Below are positions 49,900 through 58,928 of a stretch of 64,000 nucleotides of DNA, one piece after another. Location of the stretch: NCBI RefSeq assembly GCF_007558815.1, contig NZ_VLTJ01000039.1:62001-126000 (forward strand). The letters are read 5' to 3'. Below the pieces are notes generated by a model. That model did not search any database. It was not told where the DNA came from and saw only the letters and a list, made by a program, of their open reading frames with translations. Source of the stretch: Verticiella sediminum (GTDB lineage Bacteria; Pseudomonadota; Gammaproteobacteria; Burkholderiales; Burkholderiaceae_B). How positions within the stretch are numbered: the stretch's first letter is position 1; every line of letters begins with the position of its first letter. The translations under genes and the position numbers were made by a program.

Positions 49900-50850
49900 T
49901 TATACCTCATTGTTGCGGATCGCTTGTGCCTGGCGCTCCATGAAATCCGCCAGGGTGTCGATGCCGCGCAATTGCAGGATGGTGTTGCGCACGGCGGCCT
50001 CGACCAGCACGGCCAGGTTGCGCCCGGCGGCCACCTGCAGCACCACTTTGCGGATCGGCAGGCCCAGGATGTCCTGCGTGGTGTCCTGCAGGGGCAGGCG
50101 GTGGCGCTGGGCCTCCTCGGAGAGGGCGCGCACCAGTTGCACGACCAAGCGCAGGCGCATTTTGCGGCGGACCGAGCTCTCGCCGAAGATGGTGCGGATG
50201 TCCAGCAGACCCAGCCCGCGCACCTCCAGCATGTTCTGCAGCAAGGGCGGGCAGTGGCCGTCGATGATGCCCGGGGCCACCTGGGCGAACTCGACGGCGT
50301 CGTCGGCGACCAGCCCATGGCCGCGCGAGACGAGTTCGAGCGCAAGCTCGCTCTTGCCCAGCCCCGATTCCCCGGCGATCAGCACGCCCAATCCCAGCAC
50401 GTCGATGAAGACGCCGTGCATGGTGACCTGCGGCGCGAGCGCGCGGCCAACGTACAGGCGAAGGATGTCGATCACTTCGGCGGCGTGCAGCGGCGAACCG
50501 AACAGAGGCAGGGCGTGTTCGTCGCAATAGGCGACGATGTCCGCGGGAGGCACGAGGCCATCGGCCATGACCAGGGCCGGCACGCCCCCGGCCAGCAGGT
50601 CGTCCAGGTGCTGGCGCCGCTTGTTTGCGTCGAACCGGGCGAAGTAATGGACTTCGCGCGGCCCGAAGATCTGGATGCGGCTGGGGTGGATGAGGTTCAG
50701 GTGGCCGACGCGATCGGACGGCGCGAGGTAGTCGTTGCCGATGGTGCGGCTTTCGCCTGCGCGTCCGGCCAGCCAGCACAGCGAGAGCTTGCCGGAATTG
50801 TCCTCGGCAACCGTGCGCAGCGTGAGGACGGGGAGTTCGGTCTTGCTCAA
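49900..50850 (-). CDS. hprK: HPr kinase/phosphorylase
   Basis: 316 residues from a TTG at 50850 that overlaps the ptsN stop as TTGA; a longer frame exists to 50922 inside ptsN. An N-terminal domain (to about 130) is followed by the bacterial HprK catalytic domain. The P-loop is GVLIAGESGLGKSELALEL, VADDAVEF follows, and the signature LEVRGLGLLDIRTIFGESSVRRKMRLRLVVQL. It phosphorylates and dephosphorylates HPr on Ser, part of the PTS-Ntr regulatory system in betaproteobacteria. The exact start is uncertain. Confidence 0.92.
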   Translation of the reverse strand: MSKTELPVLTLRTVAEDNSGKLSLCWLAGRAGESRTIGNDYLAPSDRVGHLNLIHPSRIQIFGPREVHYFARFDANKRRQHLDDLLAGGVPALVMADGLVPPADIVAYCDEHALPLFGSPLHAAEVIDILRLYVGRALAPQVTMHGVFIDVLGLGVLIAGESGLGKSELALELVSRGHGLVADDAVEFAQVAPGIIDGHCPPLLQNMLEVRGLGLLDIRTIFGESSVRRKMRLRLVVQLVRALSEEAQRHRLPLQDTTQDILGLPIRKVVLQVAAGRNLAVLVEAAVRNTILQLRGIDTLADFMERQAQAIRNNEV

Positions 50851-51320
50851 GGGGTGTCGGAGAAGGCCGGCTGCCAGCCGGCGAGCAGTTCGTGGACTTT
50901 TTCCGGCGTCTCGGCTTCGCACAGTGCCGTGCGCAGCTCCTTGCTGGAGAGCATGTGGGCCAACTCGGCCAGGATCTCCAGGTGCTGTTGCGTTGCAACT
51001 TCCGGCACCAGGAGGAACATCAGCATGCGTACCGGCTGCCCGTCGGGCGCGTCGAACGGCACCGGCTGCGCCAGGCGGACGAAGGTGGCGACCGCCTCGT
51101 TCAGGCCCTTGATGCGGCCATGCGGCACGGCGACGCCATGGCCCAGCGCCGTCGAGCCCAGGCGCTCGCGCGCGAAGAGGCTATCGAAGACGGCAAGGCG
51201 CGGCAGCCCATGATGGTTCTCGAAGAGGAGCGCAGCGTGTTCGAACGCGCGCTTCTTGCTCGTGGCAGGAAGATCGAGCACCACGTTGGACGCGGGCAGG
51301 ATGCGTGAAATCAGGCTCAT
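50847..51320 (-). CDS. ptsN: PTS-Ntr EIIA protein PtsN
   Basis: 157 residues, EIIA(Ntr) family. MSLISRILPASNVVLDLPATSKKRAFEHAALL opens it. The phospho-accepting His is in GHGVAVPHGRIKGL, and VRMLMFLLVPEVATQQHLEILAELAHML follows. It carries phosphate in the nitrogen PTS, affecting potassium and nitrogen regulation. ATG at 51320 matches the family start; a GTG at 51338 would add six residues. A TATAAT promoter lies upstream. Confidence 0.93.
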   Translation of the reverse strand: MSLISRILPASNVVLDLPATSKKRAFEHAALLFENHHGLPRLAVFDSLFARERLGSTALGHGVAVPHGRIKGLNEAVATFVRLAQPVPFDAPDGQPVRMLMFLLVPEVATQQHLEILAELAHMLSSKELRTALCEAETPEKVHELLAGWQPAFSDTP

Positions 51321-51352
51321 CTGGAGTGAATGCTTCACTGCAACAAAAAACC

Positions 51353-51379
51353 ATTATAGGTGAAGCTGGAGCAGCGCAA
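51353..51379 (-). promoter_or_regulatory. Putative promoter of ptsN-hprK
   Basis: Minus strand: TTGCGC (51379-51374), 15-bp spacer, perfect TATAAT (51358-51353), 33 bases before the ptsN ATG. The spacer is short, but the -10 is excellent. Confidence 0.6.
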
Positions 51380-51490
51380 GGGGGTTTGTAACGATATTTG
51401 CCGCGTCGCTGATTCCGCGAGTGTGGCTTGTTCACGCGCCCGTGTAAAGGGAGGGATGGGCAGGCGGATGCGGGGCCTGTGTTGCGCGCC

Positions 51491-51545
51491 CGCGCCCCGC
51501 GCAATCAGGATTGCGGCGGGGCGCGAAACCGTTTTACACGGTTCG
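51491..51545. other. Strong paired hairpins between hpf and ptsN
   Basis: CGCGCCCCGCGCAATC (51491-51506) pairs with 51509-51525 apart from one bulged G. Next to it AACCGT/ACGGTT (51526-51545 region) forms a second stem. In the hpf transcript these lie in the 3' region. No T run follows, so the role may be transcript protection or processing between hpf and ptsN. Confidence 0.55.
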
Positions 51546-51572
51546 CCGGCCTCCTAGCACGGCCACTGCGGC

Positions 51573-51914
51573 TCAGATGGCTTCAACCGTATCGGGAGCC
51601 AGAGGGTTGCGCTTGATCGTTTCGGGCGCGTGGGCTTGCACCTTGTTCTTGTACTTCACGACCTGGCGATCCAGCTTGTCGATCAACAGATCGATGGCCG
51701 CGTAGAGATTCTCGTCCGTGGCCTCGCAGTGGATGTCCTTGCCGGGCACCCGCACCGTCACGTCGGCGGTGTGGCGCAGCTTGGCGGCGGACAGAATCAC
51801 CTGTGCGTCGATGATGTGATCGAAGTGCCGCAATACCCGATCCAGCTTGTTCGTCACGTATTCGCGAATGGCGGGTGTGACCTCGAGCTGATGACCGCTG
51901 ATGCTCAGGTTCAT
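51573..51914 (-). CDS. hpf: Ribosome hibernation promoting factor, short form
   Basis: 113 residues, matching short HPF. MNLSISGHQLEVTPAIREYVTNKLDRVLRHFDHIIDAQVILSAAK, then HCEATDENLYAAIDLLIDKLDRQVVKYKNK. It binds 30S and dimerises ribosomes in stationary phase. GAGGCCAACCT precedes the ATG. It follows lptB; rpoN, often between these two genes, is absent. Confidence 0.95.
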   Translation of the reverse strand: MNLSISGHQLEVTPAIREYVTNKLDRVLRHFDHIIDAQVILSAAKLRHTADVTVRVPGKDIHCEATDENLYAAIDLLIDKLDRQVVKYKNKVQAHAPETIKRNPLAPDTVEAI

Positions 51915-52017
51915 AGGTTGGCCTCCTGTTCCTGTGCTGAGAATGGCGCGGATTGCCGCAAGAGGCGGCCGTCTGCGCCATTCCAGTGTAGCGGGATGGC
52001 CGCCGAATGCAAGCCGC

Positions 52018-52767
52018 CTACATGCGGAAATGTTCGCCGAGGTAAACGCGTCTTACCGCGGGGTCGTCCACGATCTCGTCCGGATGCCCTGCGGTCAGCA
52101 CGGCGCCTTCGTTGATAATGTAGGCACGATCGCAGATACCCAAGGTTTCCCGCACGTTGTGGTCCGTGATGAGCACGCCGATGTTGCGGCTCTTGAGAAA
52201 CCGCACGATCCGCTGGATCTCGATCACCGCGATCGGGTCCACGCCGGCGAAGGGTTCGTCCAGCAGGATGAAGCGCGGATCGGTGGCCAGGGCGCGCGCA
52301 ATCTCCACGCGCCGGCGTTCGCCGCCCGACAGCGAGATGGCGGCGTTGCCGCGGATGTGCTGGATCTGCAGTTCGTCCAGGAGCGATTCGAGCGCAGCGT
52401 CGATCTCGGCGCGGGCCAGCGCGCGCCCGTCGGGCTTGCGGCGCAGTTCGAGCACCGCGCGGATGTTCTGTTCGACCGTCAGCCGACGGAACACCGAGGC
52501 GTCCTGCGGCAGATAGGACAGTCCGAGCCTGGCGCGCTTGTGGATCGGCAGGGCGGTGATGTCCCTGCCGTCGATCTCGATGCGCCCGGCGTCGGCCGCG
52601 ACCAGCCCCACGATCATGTAGAAGCTGGTGGTCTTGCCCGCGCCGTTGGGGCCGAGCAGGCCGATCACTTCGCCGCTGCCCACTTCCATCGAGACATCGC
52701 GCACCACGGTGCGCGCGCCGTATGTCTTGCGCAGCCCGGTGGCGCGCAAGGTACCGGGTTGCGTCAC
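52018..52767 (-). CDS. lptB: LPS export ABC transporter ATP-binding protein LptB
   Basis: 249 residues. Walker A is [17 protein letters not shown], the LptB-specific [20 protein letters not shown] follows, the signature is [16 protein letters not shown], Walker B is [16 protein letters not shown], and the H-loop is [10 protein letters not shown]. It energises lipopolysaccharide transport with LptFG. The GTG start overlaps the lptA stop (GTGA), showing coupling. Confidence 0.95.
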   Translation of the reverse strand: MTQPGTLRATGLRKTYGARTVVRDVSMEVGSGEVIGLLGPNGAGKTTSFYMIVGLVAADAGRIEIDGRDITALPIHKRARLGLSYLPQDASVFRRLTVEQNIRAVLELRRKPDGRALARAEIDAALESLLDELQIQHIRGNAAISLSGGERRRVEIARALATDPRFILLDEPFAGVDPIAVIEIQRIVRFLKSRNIGVLITDHNVRETLGICDRAYIINEGAVLTAGHPDEIVDDPAVRRVYLGEHFRM

Positions 52768-53420
52768 TGCTTGCCCCCCGTGGGCGCGCACGACTTGACC
52801 GCGGCGTCGCTGGTCGTACGGGACTGGATCATGGTCCGCACGCGGCCCTTGGGCGCACCGGACATCTGGCCGCCGCTCGCCGAATACACATTGCGCTGCT
52901 GGTTGTAGCTGATGCGTTCGCCACGGATCTCGTCGAGCTTCTGGCTGCAGGCCATGCGGGTGACCACGGCACGGCCGATGAAGTCGAGCTGCTCGGCGCG
53001 GCTGTCCCACTCGGCGCGGTCGGCGTAGCCTTCGATCAGCTCGACGCTGTCGGGCTGGGTCTGGCGCACGTAGACCTGCTTGCCCGCGCCCGCGGTGGCC
53101 ACGGCGAATTGCTCGCCGGCGTCGTTCTGGCGCAGCTCCAGGCGCTCGGCGCGCAGGCTGAGGTCGCCGCGCGTCAGCACCACGTTGCCGGTGAACACGC
53201 TGGTCTGCTTGGTGTCGTCGTAGTCGAGCTGGTCGGAGTCGATCAGGGTGGGCACGTCCTGCTGCAGCCGGGGCGATTCGCCGGCATGCGCGGGCAGGGC
53301 GGCCAGGCACAGCGCGGCCACGCCGCTTGCGAGCCACGCGGTGAGGCGCGACGCGGCAGTCGCATGAGGGACGGACATCTGGGCAGCCGGCGAGTGGGGC
53401 ATGGTGGATGGCATGCGCAT
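52764..53420 (-). CDS. lptA: LPS transport periplasmic protein LptA
   Basis: 218 residues as called. A signal peptide region ends [10 protein letters not shown] and precedes the OstA-like beta-jellyroll ([37 protein letters not shown], then [15 protein letters not shown]). It bridges LptC to LptD in LPS export. The start is uncertain: ATGs at 53420 and further in are all possible, and the first has no clear ribosome-binding site. Confidence 0.92.
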   Translation of the reverse strand: MRMPSTMPHSPAAQMSVPHATAASRLTAWLASGVAALCLAALPAHAGESPRLQQDVPTLIDSDQLDYDDTKQTSVFTGNVVLTRGDLSLRAERLELRQNDAGEQFAVATAGAGKQVYVRQTQPDSVELIEGYADRAEWDSRAEQLDFIGRAVVTRMACSQKLDEIRGERISYNQQRNVYSASGGQMSGAPKGRVRTMIQSRTTSDAAVKSCAPTGGKQ

Positions 53421-53455
53421 GGAAAGTGGAGTGGAGGGCCCGCGGGCCCTGCGGA

Positions 53456-54049
53456 TCAGTCGTTCGCCTCGGGCGCACGCGGCGCTATTTTGACACGCGC
53501 ATCGGAGCTGACCGTCAACTGGCGACTGGAATTGTCGTATTGCATCCCGGTGCCGGTGATGCGCGAGCCGTCGCCGCGGGTGACCGCGGCCGGCAGCTCG
53601 GTGAAGGCGACATCCTCGTTGGGAAGCAGGGTGATCTGCTCGCTCTCGATGAGCAGGCCGGGCTCGCCGTTGGCGGGAGGGCGCCGGAAGGCAACGTCGC
53701 CCTTGAGCACGATGCGTGCCCCGTCCTGATCCATGCGTCCGTTCTCGGCGGTGGCGACGGTGACGGAGCGATCGGGCCGCTGGCTGATCGCGCGCGGCTG
53801 GCGGACTTCGTACGAATCGTCGTCAGGGTAGTGCTCGGCGCGCGGGCCCTCGAGGCGGGCCGCCGGCAGCCCGGTCTCGTCGGTGCGGGTCATCACGAAA
53901 TGGTCGATGAAGCTGTCCATCTCGTGCGTGACCCGGCGTGGCGGATCGACAGGGATCGAGCGGCGGGCGTAGTCAGCCGCCCACCAGGTGCTGCCCACGA
54001 TGGCGAGCAGCACGAGGCCGGCGATGAGCGAAGTGGCGCGGTCCCGCAT
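53456..54049 (-). CDS. lptC: LPS export protein LptC
   Basis: 197 residues. A single N-terminal membrane anchor ([20 protein letters not shown]) precedes the periplasmic jellyroll ([65 protein letters not shown]). It receives LPS from LptBFG and hands it to LptA. Three bases after kdsC. Confidence 0.94.
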   Translation of the reverse strand: MRDRATSLIAGLVLLAIVGSTWWAADYARRSIPVDPPRRVTHEMDSFIDHFVMTRTDETGLPAARLEGPRAEHYPDDDSYEVRQPRAISQRPDRSVTVATAENGRMDQDGARIVLKGDVAFRRPPANGEPGLLIESEQITLLPNEDVAFTELPAAVTRGDGSRITGTGMQYDNSSRQLTVSSDARVKIAPRAPEAND

Positions 54050-54052
54050 GGC

Positions 54053-54661
54053 CTACTGCGGGCTGGCGCCCGGCAGGATGGGTTGGGGAGTGCCGGTGAG
54101 CACGTTGCTCAGGCGGCCCTGGGCCGCGAGGATGAGGTCGCAGCACTCGCGCGCCGCGCCCGCGCCGCCGCCGCGCTGGGCACACCAGTGCGCTGCCTGC
54201 GCCACGTAGGACGGTGCGCCGGGCACCGTGGCGGCGAACGCGGCCTGCCGCATGGCGGGCAGGTCGTTGATGTCGTCGCCCATGTAGCCGGCCTCCTCGA
54301 AGGTGAGCCCGCAGCGCTGAGCCAGCGCGGCGAGCGCGCCGGCCTTGTCGTGCACGCCCTGCACCACGTGCGCGATGCCCAGGTCGGCCGCGCGCCGCGT
54401 GACGATCGGGCCATCGCGCGCGGTGAGGATGCCCACGGTGACGCCGCCGGCGGCCAGCATGCGCAGGCCCTGGCCGTCCAGCACGTGAAAGCGCTTCAGG
54501 GCTTCGCCGTGCTCGCCGTACCAGAGGGAGCCGTCGGTCAGGGTGCCGTCGACGTCGAACACCATCAGGCGCACGCGGGCGGCGCGCTCGCGCACGGGAG
54601 CGGGGATGCGGGCGAGGATCAGGGCCTCGGCCGGGTGGGGAACGGTCGGGTTGTTCGGCAT
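54053..54661 (-). CDS. kdsC: 3-deoxy-D-manno-octulosonate-8-phosphate phosphatase KdsC
   Basis: 202 residues, HAD phosphatase type C0. Motif I is VFDVDGTLTDG, motif II is ILTARDGPIVTRRAADLGI, and the tail motif is GYMGDDINDLPAM. It removes phosphate from KDO-8-phosphate in LPS core synthesis. Lies between kdsD and lptC in the usual order. Confidence 0.95.
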   Translation of the reverse strand: MPNNPTVPHPAEALILARIPAPVRERAARVRLMVFDVDGTLTDGSLWYGEHGEALKRFHVLDGQGLRMLAAGGVTVGILTARDGPIVTRRAADLGIAHVVQGVHDKAGALAALAQRCGLTFEEAGYMGDDINDLPAMRQAAFAATVPGAPSYVAQAAHWCAQRGGGAGAARECCDLILAAQGRLSNVLTGTPQPILPGASPQ

Positions 54662-54669
54662 GCGGGCTG

Positions 54670-55665
54670 TTATACCACCTTGGCGGCCATCAGATCGTGC
54701 ATGTGCAGGGCGCCGACCAGGCGGGCTTGCGCATCGAGCACGACGAGGTGGTTCAGGCGGCCTTCGTCCATGATGGCGGCGGCTTGCGCGGCGAGCGCGT
54801 CCGGCCCGATGCTGCGCGGCTGCGGGCTCATGCCGTCGCGCACCGTGCATTGGCGGATGTCGCCCACGCGGGCGATCAGTCGGCGCACGTCGCCGTCGGT
54901 GAAAATGCCGACGGCGTGGTTCTCGTCGTCGACCACGACGGTCATGCCCATGCCCTTGGCAGACATCTCGGCGAGCGTCTCGTTCATGCCGGCGTCGGCG
55001 TGGACCTTGGGAATGCGCTCGCCCGCGCGCATGATGTCGCGCACGTGGGTGAGCAGGCGCCGGCCCAGCGCCCCGCCCGGGTGCGAGCGCGCGAAGTCCT
55101 CGGAGCCGAAGCCGCGCGCTTGCAGGCAGGCCACGGCCAGCGCGTCGCCGAGCGCGAGCGCGCTGGTGCTGCTCGCGGTGGGCGCAAGGTTGAGCGGGCA
55201 GGCCTCGCGCGCCACGCTGGTGTCCAGGTGGACGTCGGCCAGGCGGGCGAGCGGCGAGCCCGGGTTGCCGGTCATGGCGAGGATGCCCGCGCCCATGCGG
55301 CGCGCGAGCGGCAGGATGGTGAGCAGCTCCTCCGTGGTGCCCGAGTGCGACAGGGCGAGCACGAGATCCTGGGCCGTGATCATGCCCAGGTCGCCGTGCA
55401 CGGCCTCGGCGGCGTGTACGAAGAAGGCCGGCGTGCCGGTGGAGGCCAGGGTGGCGGCGATCTTGCGCGCGATGTGGCCGGACTTGCCGATGCCGCTGAC
55501 CACCACGCGGCCGCGGCATGCCAGCAGGCGTTCGACGGCCGCCACGAAGGGCGCACCCTGGCGCTGCGCGAGCGCGCGCACGGCGTCGGCCTCGATCTCG
55601 AGCGTGCGGCGGGCGCTGGCGAGAATGGCCTGCGCGTCGATGGCGATGGGAGAGGATGCGGACAT
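54670..55665 (-). CDS. kdsD: Arabinose-5-phosphate isomerase KdsD
   Basis: 331 residues. The SIS domain (about 40-180) contains VVVSGIGKSGHIARKIAATLASTGTPAFFVHAAEAVHGDLGM and ALSHSGTTEEL. Paired CBS domains follow (210-331). It converts ribulose-5-phosphate to arabinose-5-phosphate, the first step toward KDO. First gene of the kds-lpt operon. Confidence 0.95.
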   Translation of the reverse strand: MSASSPIAIDAQAILASARRTLEIEADAVRALAQRQGAPFVAAVERLLACRGRVVVSGIGKSGHIARKIAATLASTGTPAFFVHAAEAVHGDLGMITAQDLVLALSHSGTTEELLTILPLARRMGAGILAMTGNPGSPLARLADVHLDTSVAREACPLNLAPTASSTSALALGDALAVACLQARGFGSEDFARSHPGGALGRRLLTHVRDIMRAGERIPKVHADAGMNETLAEMSAKGMGMTVVVDDENHAVGIFTDGDVRRLIARVGDIRQCTVRDGMSPQPRSIGPDALAAQAAAIMDEGRLNHLVVLDAQARLVGALHMHDLMAAKVV

Positions 55666-55763
55666 GCGCGTATGTTACCCAATCCTCCGCGCTGCTATGC
55701 TTGGCGCCGGCACAGGGCGGCGCCTGCCGATGCGCGCCCTGGCCTTCACAGCGAGGACACTGC

Positions 55764-56402
55764 GTGCGGATGCGGACGCGAGAGCGCGCGCCTGAGCGCG
55801 CGGGCCCCTATCATCATGGCGACCTGCACCATGCGCTGGTGCAGGCCACGGAATCCATCCTGGCCGAGCGCGGGGTCGAGGGCTTCACGCTGCGCGAAGC
55901 GGCCCGCCGCGCCGGCGTGACCGCGGCGGCGCCGGCGCATCACTTCGGCAGCGCCGCGGGGCTGCTCACCGAGGTCGCGCTGCTCGGTTTCGCCGAGCTG
56001 CAGCGCTTTCTCGCCGAAAGCGGCGCCGACAGCGCCGCTTCCCCTGCGGAGCGGGTGCAGGCGCTCGGGCTGGCCTACGTGCGTTTCGCGCTGGCGTATC
56101 CGGCACGCTTTCAGCTCATGTTCCGCGAGGATCGCCTGATCGCGGGCGATGCGCGCCTGGCGGCCGCGGGCGATGCCGCCTACGCCGAGCTCGAGCGCGC
56201 GGGGCGTGCGTACTTCAGGCTGGCGCCGGATGCGCCGCTGGACGCCGGGACTTCGGCCGCGCTGCTCGGCGCGTGGTCGACCGTGCATGGCTTCGCGCAC
56301 CTGGCCCTGGATCACCGCTTCGAACGCTTCATCCCCGACGCGCACGACGTGGCGGCGCTCGCGCGCACCTTGCGCATGATCCTGGCGCGCTTCTTTCCCT
56401 AG
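55764..56402 (+). CDS. TetR family transcriptional regulator
   Basis: About 212 residues. The HTH region is [45 protein letters not shown], followed by a TetR C-terminal domain of the WHG type (FRLAPDAP...[20 protein letters not shown]). GTG at 55764 has GAGGA six bases upstream and was preferred; ATG at 55770 is possible. Divergent from kdsD; target not evident. Confidence 0.88.
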   Translation: MRMRTRERAPERAGPYHHGDLHHALVQATESILAERGVEGFTLREAARRAGVTAAAPAHHFGSAAGLLTEVALLGFAELQRFLAESGADSAASPAERVQALGLAYVRFALAYPARFQLMFREDRLIAGDARLAAAGDAAYAELERAGRAYFRLAPDAPLDAGTSAALLGAWSTVHGFAHLALDHRFERFIPDAHDVAALARTLRMILARFFP

Positions 56403-56544
56403 CGCGCCTCGGCACGCCTGCGCAGGCGCCGGGCCGGCGCGTCATGGTCCTCACCCGGCCCGCACCCGGCCGGCGCAGGGGCGTGCGCACTTGGGCTACA
56501 GTGTGTCTTTCGCGCCGGCCGGCGCGCATCCTGGCATCCGTCCC

Positions 56545-57090
56545 ATGCTTTCCAACGCCGAATTCGTCCGCGACCGCATACGCACCGTGCCCGACTGGCC
56601 CAAGCCCGGGGTCATGTTCCGCGACATCACGCCCGTGCTGCAGGAGCCGCGCAGCTTCCGGGTGCTCGTGGACATCTTCGTGCACCGCTACATGAACCAG
56701 GGCCTGGACCTGATCGCCGGCATCGACGCGCGCGGCTTCATCGTGGGCAGTGTGCTCGCCTATGAGCTGAACCTGGGCTTCGTGCCGGTGCGCAAGCGCG
56801 GCAAGCTGCCATACACCACGGTGGCCGAGGAGTACCAGCTCGAGTACGGCAGCGCCGCCGTCGAGATGCACACCGACGCGGTCCAGGCCGGCCAGAAGGT
56901 ATTGGTGATCGACGATCTCATCGCCACCGGCGGCACCATGGTGGCCGCGATCAAGCTGCTGCAGCGCCTGGGCGCCACCGTGACCGAGGCCGCCTCGATC
57001 ATCGACCTCGTCTACCTGAAGGGCAGCGACGCGGTGCGAGCCACCGGCACGCCGGTGTATTCGGTCTGCACCTACGAGGCTGAAGCCTGA
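56545..57090 (+). CDS. apt: Adenine phosphoribosyltransferase
   Basis: 181 residues. The type I PRTase layout: [21 protein letters not shown] at the N-terminus, [32 protein letters not shown], and the PRPP loop [17 protein letters not shown]. It salvages adenine to AMP. Complete, in its usual length. Confidence 0.96.
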   Translation: MLSNAEFVRDRIRTVPDWPKPGVMFRDITPVLQEPRSFRVLVDIFVHRYMNQGLDLIAGIDARGFIVGSVLAYELNLGFVPVRKRGKLPYTTVAEEYQLEYGSAAVEMHTDAVQAGQKVLVIDDLIATGGTMVAAIKLLQRLGATVTEAASIIDLVYLKGSDAVRATGTPVYSVCTYEAEA

Positions 57091-57440
57091 ACGGCCTTTC
57101 CCCGGGGGCGAATCCGGGACGAAGACACACCGGGATGGTTGGCCTGGCTGCGCAACGACGACGATCAGGACGCGGCCTGGCTGCGCGCGCTGGGCGTCGA
57201 TATCGCGAAGCCGTCCGTGGCGCGAGCCAACGAACTCAAGGGCACTTCGCCAGACCCGCGTGCTACTGCGCGGGTGGCAGGCAAGATTCAATATTGCCCC
57301 CAGCCACAAGCTGATCTATCGGATCGAGGACATCGTCGCACATGCGCAGACCGCCCTGGCGGGCCCTGCAACCGTGCGCCGGTCTGTTGCAGCGCTCTGC
57401 AACGGTGCCATTCGCGCATCGGGGTAGTGCCCGGCCGCAC
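57091..57440 (+). pseudogene. Possible decayed gene fragment, unidentified
   Basis: A frame beginning near 57139 reads AWLRNDDDQDAAWLRALGVDIAKPSVARANELKG. Sense-like sequence then appears to continue in another frame near 57260 (LLRGWQARFNIAPSHKLIYRIEDIVAHAQTAL) and stops by about 57430. The switch suggests a frameshifted remnant. Neither half matches a family I can name. It may equally be chance open sequence. Confidence 0.3.
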
Positions 57441-57468
57441 CACCGCTACCCATAGAAAAAATCAATAT

Positions 57469-57521
57469 GTACAACTTATTGTGTATTCCGGAAATGTGTC
57501 TGACTATGCTCGTACAACGAG
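57469..57521. promoter_or_regulatory. Candidate operator upstream of Rieske operon
   Basis: GTACAAC occurs at 57469-57475 and 57512-57518, 43 bp apart (about four helical turns). The second copy lies within the palindrome CTCGT-ACA-ACGAG (57509-57521), and the first adjoins ACAA-CTTA-TTGT (57471-57482). The AT-rich stretch is unlike its surroundings. A regulator-binding site is likely; the regulator is not in view. Confidence 0.5.
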
Positions 57522-57593
57522 TTGCACATAACGATAGTCGGATGTGCAGGAGGCCGACTACGTCCGTCCGTCTTTTCGACACAAGGCTTCCGA

Positions 57594-58928
57594 ATGACGA
57601 CCACGCGCACCATCAAACCGTACTCGGGGTACTACAAGGACCTGGCCAAGCCGGCCAACGCCAATCTCACGCAGGTATCCAAGGGCACGCCTTGCGGCGA
57701 ACTGCTGCGCCGCTTCTGGCATCCCGTCTTCATGTCCAGCGAGCTGGGCGATCTGCCCAAACGAATCCGCATTCTTGGCGAAGACCTGGTGCTCTTTCGC
57801 GATCTGAGCGGCCGGTTGGGCTGCCTGGACCTGCATTGCAGCCATCGGGGTGCATCGCTGGAGTTCGGCATCGTCACTGAGCAGGGCATCAGTTGCTGTT
57901 ATCACGGCTGGTTGTATGGTGTGGATGGCTCGCTCATCGCCGCTCCCGGGGAGCCGCCCGCCAGTCGCATCACTGCGCACGTATGCCAGGGTGCGTATCC
58001 CGTGCGCGAGCACGCCGGCCTGATCTTCGCGTACTTCGGGCCTATTGAAGAGCAACCGCCGTTCGCGCTGCCCGATGCCGTCATGGCCGCAGGCAACCTG
58101 CTGCATCCCTATTACCTGCCGTTCCCATGCAATTGGCTGCAATCGCACGAGAATGCGATGGATCCCGCGCACTCGGTATTCCTGCACACGCGGGTGGCCG
58201 GCGTGCAGTTCTCCGAATCGTTCGGCATTCTTCCCAGCACCGGCTATCGCACCACCGACACGGGCGTCATTGCCACCACTGCTCGCCGCGTAGGCGATCT
58301 GGTATGGGTGCGCGTGATGGAGGACGTGCTGCCCAATATGGCGCAGTTCGGCGCTACATGGGAGGACGGATCGCGCCAGAAACTGATGGTGCCCCCGGCC
58401 ATCACGCGCTGGGTGGTGCCGGTGGACGACACGCATTGCATCACCATCGGCTGGCGGCACTTCAACGATCAGGTGGACCCCGACGGTCGCGGACGTCCGC
58501 AGGAGATCGGCTTCAACAAAGTGGACTTTCTGGGCCAGACCGGCGAGCGGCCCTACGAGGAGCGCCAACGCGCGCCTGGCGACTACGACGCACAGGCGTC
58601 GCAGCGGCCGATCGCGGTGCATGCACTGGAGAACCTGGGTACCACCGACGTGGGCATTGCCATGCTGCGGCGCAATCTGCAGCGGCACATCGACGCCTTG
58701 CACAAGGGCGAACCCGTGAACCGCATGCCCGGCGCGCACACCGGCGTGTTGCCGACCCTGTCGCACGATACGGTGTTGAATATCCCGTCCACCGGTGACG
58801 ACGACGATCGGATGCTCGCGCGGATCCGCGACGCCGTCACCGATGCAACGGTGGCCACCAGCGGCCAGCCCATCGACGCACGCCGCGCGGCCGTACTGCA
58901 TACCCTGCGCGAGCGTGACCTATGCTAG
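57594..58928 (+). CDS. Rieske 2Fe-2S non-haem iron oxygenase, alpha subunit (phthalate 4,5-dioxygenase-like)
   Basis: 444 residues. The Rieske domain binds 2Fe-2S through Cys82, His84, Cys101 and His104 (HCSHRG...CCYHGW). The catalytic domain has the mononuclear iron motif DPAHSVFLH with Asp190, His193 and His198 region. An N-terminal LLRRFWHPVFMSSEL is typical of the phthalate/vanillate group. These enzymes hydroxylate or demethylate aromatic or cyclic substrates and need a separate reductase, not present here. The ATG at 57594 lacks a strong ribosome-binding site. First gene of an operon with SMP-30 and an ABC importer; the last codons overlap the SMP-30 start. Confidence 0.92.
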   Translation: MTTTRTIKPYSGYYKDLAKPANANLTQVSKGTPCGELLRRFWHPVFMSSELGDLPKRIRILGEDLVLFRDLSGRLGCLDLHCSHRGASLEFGIVTEQGISCCYHGWLYGVDGSLIAAPGEPPASRITAHVCQGAYPVREHAGLIFAYFGPIEEQPPFALPDAVMAAGNLLHPYYLPFPCNWLQSHENAMDPAHSVFLHTRVAGVQFSESFGILPSTGYRTTDTGVIATTARRVGDLVWVRVMEDVLPNMAQFGATWEDGSRQKLMVPPAITRWVVPVDDTHCITIGWRHFNDQVDPDGRGRPQEIGFNKVDFLGQTGERPYEERQRAPGDYDAQASQRPIAVHALENLGTTDVGIAMLRRNLQRHIDALHKGEPVNRMPGAHTGVLPTLSHDTVLNIPSTGDDDDRMLARIRDAVTDATVATSGQPIDARRAAVLHTLRERDLC

